Origin: Planctomycetota bacterium
GTDB lineage: Bacteria > Planctomycetota > SZUA-567 > H5-PLA8
Assembly: GCA_025355035.1 (NCBI GenBank)
Contig: JANXLS010000350.1
Location: 1-5,234 of the forward strand
DNA: 5,234 nucleotides
Reading direction: 5' to 3'
Below, piece after piece: positions 1 to 5,234 of the stretch (positions are counted from its first letter, which is position 1; each line of letters starts with the position of its first letter). The position numbers and the translations under genes are program-made. The notes below the pieces were generated by a model. That model worked only from the letters and a program-made list of their open reading frames with translations, had not been told where the DNA came from and ran no database searches.

Positions 1-1556
1 CGCGGGAGCACGCCAAGATCGTGCGCATGGGCGAAATGGTTTTTCTGCATGATCTGGGCAGTCGCAACGGGAGTTTTGTCAACGGCGAAAAGGTGAAGGA
101 AGAATTATTGCGCGAAGGCGACATCATTCGCGTCGGCGCAACGCAGCTTCAGTTTCAGAGCATTCGTGAAGGCGGCAAGGCCGAAGACGAACTTCAATAC
201 GACGAGAATGACAACTACAAATCGTCGTTGGAACTGAACATCAAAGATCTGTACGTCATCGAAAATGTGGCGGATCGCGAGAGCGGGCATTTTAAGGCGA
301 TCTGCCGCGCGACCAGTGTTCTGCAGATTGAACGCGACGAAAAGGTGCTGCTCAACAAATTGCTGGACATCATGGTCGAATACGTGCCGGCGGTGCATTC
401 GTATATTTTTCTGCGCGACGAGGACAGCGGGAAGGTTGTGCCGCGGGCGATCAAGAAAAAAGTGGAGAGCCATACGGCTCCGGTGTCGCGATCGATTCTG
501 CGCAAAGTCATTGGTGAATCAAAGGCGATCCTGACGTCGGACGCGATGCAGGACGAGCGATTCAGGTCGGGCGATTCGATCATCACGCACAACATCCGAT
601 CGCTGATTTGTGTGCCGGTGTCGAATTCAGGGCACGTGCATGGCGCGATATACGCGGTGAATTCGAGTCTGACGGAAGCGTTCGACGAGAGCGATTTGCA
701 GCTGGTATCGGCGCTGGGATCGCAACTGGCGCTGGCGCTCGAAAATCTGCATCAAACGGTGCGGCGGCGCAAAGTGTATTTCCGGCTCATCGGGCGGTTG
801 CTTTCGACGCTTGAAGGCATGAAGAACGGAGTGGCCGGGCATTCGGAGCGGGTGAGCAGTTACTGCTCGTCGATCGCGGAAGAGATGCAGTTGAGCGATC
901 GCGAGCTGGTGCAGGTGTCGCTGGCGGGGTTGCTGCACGATATTGGCAAGCTGCGCGAATTGTCTGGATCTCCGGGCGGGATTGGGTCGTCGCCGTTGGG
1001 GTCGGGAAATTCGAGCGCGGTGACGGAGATTTTAAAAGAGATTCCCGATATTCAGGACGCGCTGGTCTGCGTTCACAGCCAGTACGAGAATTACGACGGG
1101 ACGGGATTCCCGAATCAATTGAAGGGCGACGCGGTTCCGTTGGGCGGACGCATTGTCGCGGTGGCCAGCGCGTTCGATAAGTTGATGGTTCCGGACGGGA
1201 TTCCAACGGCGCCAGTCGATGGAGTGGGCGTACGCGATGCGTTCATGTTTTTGGAGCAGCGCGGTGGGACGTTGTACGATCCGAACGTGGTGAAAGCGCT
1301 GGTCGTCGCGTACCGCCATGGCAATTTGTCGTCGCTGAAGCCTGCGTCCGCACGATTGGTTGAATCGAAGGGCGCGAACGCTGTTGAGGAAACGCAGCCG
1401 ATGACGGCAGCGCAGAAGAAGTTCCTCGCATCGCAAGCGAAACTCAATACTGTCCGCATGGAAAATCCGGTGGGCAAGAAATCGGACGGGCCCTCTCCGG
1501 CGGCGAATGAATCGACCGCGCTGCCGGGCGAAGCGAGCGACGCTGTCTTTCCATAA
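1..1556 (+). CDS. FHA-GAF-degenerate HD-GYP signalling protein (5' end outside window)
   Basis: Predicted cytoplasmic signal-transduction protein; 517 residues are visible before the TAA at 1554-1556. The frame is already open at base 3 and reads REHAKIV, the conserved S-R-x-H strand of an FHA domain, so the GTG at 21 is internal and the true start lies upstream. The FHA core continues with DLGSRNGSFVNG (51-86) and ends near 170; FHA domains bind phosphothreonine peptides. After an acidic linker comes a GAF domain (about 291-765) with the usual SDAMQDERF and SLICVPV strands; its ligand cannot be read from sequence. An HD-GYP-like domain (about 780-1320) keeps H of HSERV (840), LLHDIGK (HD at 936-941) and DGTGFP (1095-1112), but has QYE where HHE is expected and Ser for a metal-ligand Asp. 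The last 75 or so residues look disordered. Architecture is confident; catalysis by the HD part is doubtful. Confidence 0.93.
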   Translation, partial: REHAKIVRMGEMVFLHDLGSRNGSFVNGEKVKEELLREGDIIRVGATQLQFQSIREGGKAEDELQYDENDNYKSSLELNIKDLYVIENVADRESGHFKAICRATSVLQIERDEKVLLNKLLDIMVEYVPAVHSYIFLRDEDSGKVVPRAIKKKVESHTAPVSRSILRKVIGESKAILTSDAMQDERFRSGDSIITHNIRSLICVPVSNSGHVHGAIYAVNSSLTEAFDESDLQLVSALGSQLALALENLHQTVRRRKVYFRLIGRLLSTLEGMKNGVAGHSERVSSYCSSIAEEMQLSDRELVQVSLAGLLHDIGKLRELSGSPGGIGSSPLGSGNSSAVTEILKEIPDIQDALVCVHSQYENYDGTGFPNQLKGDAVPLGGRIVAVASAFDKLMVPDGIPTAPVDGVGVRDAFMFLEQRGGTLYDPNVVKALVVAYRHGNLSSLKPASARLVESKGANAVEETQPMTAAQKKFLASQAKLNTVRMENPVGKKSDGPSPAANESTALPGEASDAVFP

Positions 1557-1570
1557 AGTAGAGAACCGTG
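1557..1570 (+). promoter_or_regulatory. 14-base intergenic gap with weak ribosome site and tandem GTG-ATG start
   Basis: The gap between the two genes contains a TAG at 1559-1561 in the frame of the downstream gene, so translation of that gene cannot begin before 1568. Two adjacent in-frame starts follow: GTG at 1568 and ATG at 1571. A short purine stretch with GAG at 1561-1563 sits seven bases before the ATG and is the only Shine-Dalgarno candidate; it is weak. I see no terminator or promoter in the gap, which supports co-transcription and possibly translational coupling with the upstream gene. Confidence 0.5.
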
Positions 1571-4500
1571 ATGCCGGAACCGACGGGTCCACAGGACACA
1601 GCAGCTCAAACCGCATCCAATTTGACGGGCGGACTTTCCACTGGCAATATGGGCGGCAACCCGGTTACGCCTGCTAGTGGAGGGGCGGAATCGGTGGCGC
1701 GCAAAGCCCCACCTTATCCGGTAGCGGCGTTGATCCGGCGAACTCGGAACGCGAAGAGCTCGCGCGATTTACACGACATAGCATTCAACGGGTGGGAGGC
1801 GTCGATGCGGTTGGCCGTTGCAGCCAAGCCGCCGTCGGACGTTTTGCCGCTGTTCGAGCCTTCAACGGGCGCGTGGGCGGCTGCGCTGCGATCGGTGTTG
1901 AGCGATACAAAAATCGACGATCCACAATTGACGGCGGCGTATGCGCTGTTCGCTCGTGTTGGGGCGAATGTGAACGCGGCGCCGATGTTCGTCACGGCCA
2001 GGATGCTCTTCGAATACATCGCCGCGTATCGCAATCAATTGCACGGGCATGGGGCGGTTCGGGGGGCGGATTTTTACGATTCTGCGGGCGACATTTTGTT
2101 GAATGGACTTGAAGCGGCGTGGCGACGGGGAATTTTTTTGCCTGAGAATGGCGAACTGGTATTTGTGCAGTCGGTGGAGTTGGATGCGGCGGGGCAGGCG
2201 CGCGCGCGGATTTATCTGCTTAAGGGCGGCGAGCCGATGCTTGAGAGCCGCGCGGGGACGACGGACATTCCGGACGGGCTGCGGCCGCGGCGATTGTACT
2301 TGCGTTCGGAGCGGCGGTTCGTCTCGTTGCACCCGTGGCTGCTGTATGACGACAAGGACGAGCGCGAGCGCGTGTTGTATTACAACGGGCGCGGGAAGTA
2401 TCTGGATTTCATCAGCGGGGAGACGCCGCGGGTCGACAAATTGCAAGAGTTGTATCCGAATCTGTACAAGGAACTGGACGCGCTGTTCCGGGGCAAAGCG
2501 GCGACGATTTTCGCGGACGCGCTGGACAAAAATCCCAACGATTTTGGCGATTATGAAATCATTTGCGAACTCGGGCGCGGCGGGATGGCGGTGGTGTGTC
2601 TGGCCAAGCAGAAGAGCCTGGATCGTCGGGTCGCGTTAAAGATGCCGCTGCCGGGGACGCTCAATGATCCGGTGGCGATTCAGCGGTTTGCGCGCGAGGT
2701 TCAGGTGTTGAGCCAGTGCGATCATCCGAACGTTGTGAAGATACTTGATTCGGGCGTTCACGACGGCACGCCGTTTTATGTGATGGAGTATATTGAAGGC
2801 GCGGACCTTGCGCGCATTTCGCAGGCGTTGTCCGAGAACGAGAGCATCGACGACGCGATTTCAAACGCGACGATGCGGGTGAAAGTGGAGCGTGCGGAGC
2901 GGCTGAAGATTCCGCTGCCATTGGGACCGGCTCGCGAACAGGCCGCGAACTCCCGATCGCGCCAGGAGCTGGTGCAACACAGCATGCGGCGGTTGGCCGG
3001 ATTGTTTCGGGACGCTGCGCGCGGGTTGCATCATCTGCATGAGCACGGGATCATTCATCGCGACATCAAGCCGGGGAATTTGATGCTGACGGACGGCGAG
3101 CATCGAATCGTGGTGATGGATTTGGGGCTTGCAGGACTGGCGGACGGAAAGAATTCAGTGGCGCGGGATGCGACGGCGTTGTTGGGGACGCTGCGATACA
3201 TGGCGCCGGAGCAATTGCAACGGCAGCCGATTTCGCTCGATTATCGCGCGGATATTTATTCGCTTTGCGCGACGTTTTATGAATTGCTGAGCGGCAAGCC
3301 GTTCCTGGACGGCGTCAGCGAGCCGCAGATTTTGCAACAAATTTTGTATGCGGAACCAGTGCCATTGGGAACGGCGAATCCGTTGGTGCCGCGCGACGTA
3401 CAGATGATTGTGGCGAAGGGGATTCAGAAGGATCCACACCAGCGGTATCAAAATGCGGAAGAGCTTGCGCGGGATTTGCATCGGTGGTTGAACGGGGACC
3501 CGATCCTGGCGCGCGATCCGTCGCTGGCGTATTTGTTGAATTTGAGCATTCAGAAAAACAAGGCGATGGTGGCGATGGTGGCGGCTGTATTGGCGCTTGT
3601 TGTGGGGTTCGTATTTTTTGCGGCGTGGATGCGACAGGATTTTCTGCTCGCCAAGAACGCGCAGGTTCAGCAGATCGCCGAAGCGGAGAAACAGGCGAAA
3701 CGGTTGGTCGTGATGTCGAGCGCGAAGGACCAGTTGGCGTTCGGTGCGGAGATGGAAAACGACGGGATGTTCGCGCAGGCGAAAAAGAATTACGAGAGCG
3801 CTGGCTCGAGCCTTGTTGATTTGAAAGCGCCGACGGATGAAGCGGTGACGCATCTGAATCTGCTGTATCTGCGACATCGTCCGCCGGTGTTCACGTTCGA
3901 CGGGCACAGACGGATCGGAAATCATAAGGGGCGGATATTCAACATTGCGATCGCGCCTCCGGACGAGACAGGGGTGCTGCGCGCGTTGAGCGTCTGTGAC
4001 GAAGGTGGCGTGGGTGTCATTAAAGTTTGGAATCTGCAAAACGGACAGGAACTGGTGTCGCTCAAAACGGCGGTCGGCGACCGGATTGTGTGTGCGCGAT
4101 TCACGCCGGATGGAAAAAAAGTAGTGTTCTGCGGGTGGTTGAAACACTTGATGCTTTGGGATCTGGATTCGGGGAGAACGACTGCGTTTTCAGATGTTCC
4201 AGAATCGGTGGCGAGTCTGGCGTTTTCTCCGGACGGACGATTTGTGGCGGCGGGGACGTACAGCGGGTCGATTCGAATAGTGGATATCGAGAAAGGAATT
4301 CAAGTCGATCAAAAAGATGCGTTCAATTTGATTAATCGCAGTGTTGTGTTCGTTGATGCGAAGACGCTTTGGACTGGCGGCAACAATGGGCGGATCGCGA
4401 TGTGGTCTGTGGGAGCGGATCATAAGTTGACGCTGATTCGAACGATCTATGCGCACAACGGGGGCGTCAACGGGCTGGCGAGTATCGAGAACGGCAAGCG

Positions 4501-5234
4501 GATTGTTTCGTGCGGTGATGACCGATTGTTGAAGATCTGGAATGCGGCGGATGGGAAGGAATTGGATCAGGCGTACGGGCATGGGAGCGAAGTGGCGGCG
4601 CTCGGGGTGTTTGAAAGCGATGCGCACAAATACGCGGTGAGCGCGAGCGGGACGACGTTGCGGATATGGGATCTCGACAACGTGACGGAACCGCAGACGG
4701 TGGAATGCGGCTGGCACGAGAGTGCGATCAACAATCTTGTGGTGTTGCCGGGCGGAAAGCGGGTGTTGACGTCGGGGGCGGATGGGTCGCTGATGTTGTG
4801 GAACCTGCCGTTTCAAAACTCGGTGGCGTTCGACGTCTACAAAGGATTTATAGTCCGTTCGGTGGCTTTATCGGCGGATGGAAAACTGGCGCTGACGTGT
4901 TGTGAGAACGAATTCAAGGTGCGGTTACTGGATGTCGAAAGCGGCTTGCAACTGCACGAATTTCCGGGATTGAATGCGCGGATGCTCAAGGCCGTTTTCT
5001 CGAAAGACGAAACGGCCATTTTGGGAATCGATGCTGATGGGTGCGTTGTGGAATGGGCGATTGACGACGATGCGATTGCAGCACCGACACGGGTGATTCG
5101 CAAAAATAAGGTCCGTTTGACGACAGTGGCCGCGGCGATTTCGGCTGACGGCCGACGCGCGGCGGTCAGCTCGAGCGGGTCTGTGCTGGATGTTGTGGAC
5201 GTGGCGACGGGAGCGGTTTTGGAGTCGCTGGAGG
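1571..5234 (+). CDS. Membrane-anchored Ser/Thr protein kinase with novel N-terminal module and WD40 propeller (3' end outside window)
   Basis: Predicted Hanks-type Ser/Thr kinase; the frame is open without a stop from 1571 to the edge (1221 codons). Residues 1-45 are Gly/Thr/Ser/Pro-rich. Residues 46-325 form an unrecognised module, helical first (RNQLHGHG at 154-161), then strand-rich. The kinase domain spans about 327-640: glycine loop GRGGMAVV (335-342), ATP-binding K357, helix C E376, hinge MEY (405-407), catalytic HRDIKPGN (496-503), DLG in place of DFG (517-519), GT...APE (539-547), D561 and the final Arg R625. All catalytic residues are present and the HRD Arg implies control by activation-loop phosphorylation. 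A hydrophobic helix (665-687) is followed by a charged helical, TPR-like stretch (690-750). From 777 on there are ten WD40-like blades, with strand-end W or its equivalent at 820, 863, 904, 945, 990, 1033, 1077, 1120, 1162 and 1209. An in-frame GTG at 1568 is an alternative start. Substrate unknown; the upstream FHA protein is a plausible partner. Confidence 0.94.
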   Translation, partial: MPEPTGPQDTAAQTASNLTGGLSTGNMGGNPVTPASGGAESVARKAPPYPVAALIRRTRNAKSSRDLHDIAFNGWEASMRLAVAAKPPSDVLPLFEPSTGAWAAALRSVLSDTKIDDPQLTAAYALFARVGANVNAAPMFVTARMLFEYIAAYRNQLHGHGAVRGADFYDSAGDILLNGLEAAWRRGIFLPENGELVFVQSVELDAAGQARARIYLLKGGEPMLESRAGTTDIPDGLRPRRLYLRSERRFVSLHPWLLYDDKDERERVLYYNGRGKYLDFISGETPRVDKLQELYPNLYKELDALFRGKAATIFADALDKNPNDFGDYEIICELGRGGMAVVCLAKQKSLDRRVALKMPLPGTLNDPVAIQRFAREVQVLSQCDHPNVVKILDSGVHDGTPFYVMEYIEGADLARISQALSENESIDDAISNATMRVKVERAERLKIPLPLGPAREQAANSRSRQELVQHSMRRLAGLFRDAARGLHHLHEHGIIHRDIKPGNLMLTDGEHRIVVMDLGLAGLADGKNSVARDATALLGTLRYMAPEQLQRQPISLDYRADIYSLCATFYELLSGKPFLDGVSEPQILQQILYAEPVPLGTANPLVPRDVQMIVAKGIQKDPHQRYQNAEELARDLHRWLNGDPILARDPSLAYLLNLSIQKNKAMVAMVAAVLALVVGFVFFAAWMRQDFLLAKNAQVQQIAEAEKQAKRLVVMSSAKDQLAFGAEMENDGMFAQAKKNYESAGSSLVDLKAPTDEAVTHLNLLYLRHRPPVFTFDGHRRIGNHKGRIFNIAIAPPDETGVLRALSVCDEGGVGVIKVWNLQNGQELVSLKTAVGDRIVCARFTPDGKKVVFCGWLKHLMLWDLDSGRTTAFSDVPESVASLAFSPDGRFVAAGTYSGSIRIVDIEKGIQVDQKDAFNLINRSVVFVDAKTLWTGGNNGRIAMWSVGADHKLTLIRTIYAHNGGVNGLASIENGKRIVSCGDDRLLKIWNAADGKELDQAYGHGSEVAALGVFESDAHKYAVSASGTTLRIWDLDNVTEPQTVECGWHESAINNLVVLPGGKRVLTSGADGSLMLWNLPFQNSVAFDVYKGFIVRSVALSADGKLALTCCENEFKVRLLDVESGLQLHEFPGLNARMLKAVFSKDETAILGIDADGCVVEWAIDDDAIAAPTRVIRKNKVRLTTVAAAISADGRRAAVSSSGSVLDVVDVATGAVLESLE
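3562..3583 (+). repeat. Two-copy 9-base tandem repeat inside the transmembrane helix
   Basis: The unit GGCGATGGT occurs at 3562-3570 and again at 3571-3579, followed by a partial third copy. It encodes AMVAMVA at the start of the hydrophobic helix of the kinase. It keeps the frame and is probably a small slip duplication tolerated because any hydrophobic residues serve there. Confidence 0.6.

Noticed and set aside
21..1556. GTG at 21 as the start of the first gene
   Set aside because: The frame is open upstream to base 3 and encodes the conserved R-E-H of the FHA S-R-x-H motif, so a start at 21 would cut the domain in half.
1032..1616. Antisense open frames opposite the HD-GYP domain and the gene junction
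   Set aside because: Low-complexity Arg-rich products, no domain, and overlap with strongly supported coding sequence.
1571..2548. Possibility that the N-terminal module is a separate gene from the kinase
   Set aside because: I translated the frame codon by codon from 1571 to 2549 and found no stop; the module and kinase are in one continuous frame.
2103..2639. A + strand open frame in another phase across the N-terminal module and kinase start
   Set aside because: Its product is an Arg/Cys/Trp-rich, compositionally odd string, while the frame from 1571 reads straight through into an intact kinase domain. No frameshift is needed.
3155..4147. Long antisense open frame (about 330 codons) opposite the kinase and WD40 region
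   Set aside because: Its product is rich in Arg, His and Gln with no recognisable domain, and it lies wholly opposite a well-supported kinase-WD40 frame. It results from the G-ending codon bias of the sense strand.
1..5234. CRISPR array, tRNA, rRNA, insertion sequence or inverted-repeat ends
   Set aside because: The only non-coding stretch is 14 bases, and no spaced direct repeats, terminal inverted repeats or transposase motifs are visible.

Overview
The window holds two large genes on the + strand, both cut by the window edges. They are separated by 14 bases and probably form one operon. There is no room for other genes and I see no RNA gene, mobile element or CRISPR array. The DNA is moderately GC-rich (roughly 55-60% by eye), with strongly G-ending codons (gcg, ggg, ttg, gtg) in both genes. 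This look, together with an FHA-GAF-HD protein beside a giant Hanks-type kinase with a WD40 tail, suggests a bacterium rich in eukaryote-like signalling, such as a planctomycete or another PVC-like or candidate-phylum lineage. The taxonomic guess is weak.

Region 1-1556 is the 3' part of a signalling gene. Its product has an FHA phosphothreonine-binding domain (start outside the window), a GAF domain, and an HD-GYP-type domain that keeps the HD pair but has lost most other metal ligands, then a disordered tail. Region 1571-5234 is one uninterrupted open frame of at least 1221 codons that runs off the right edge. Its product has, in order: a low-complexity head; an unrecognised module of about 280 residues with an RNQLHGHG motif that looks HEPN-like; a complete Ser/Thr kinase domain with an extra segment of about 45 residues before helix E; one transmembrane helix; a short helical linker; and at least ten WD40 blades.

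The likely logic is a phospho-signalling pair. The downstream kinase would phosphorylate Thr residues, and the upstream FHA protein could read the mark and pass it to its GAF and degenerate HD-GYP domains. If the single membrane helix is real, the kinase and N-terminal module lie in the cytoplasm and the propeller lies outside it as a sensor or docking platform. The least explained parts are the N-terminal module of the kinase and the altered HD-GYP domain.
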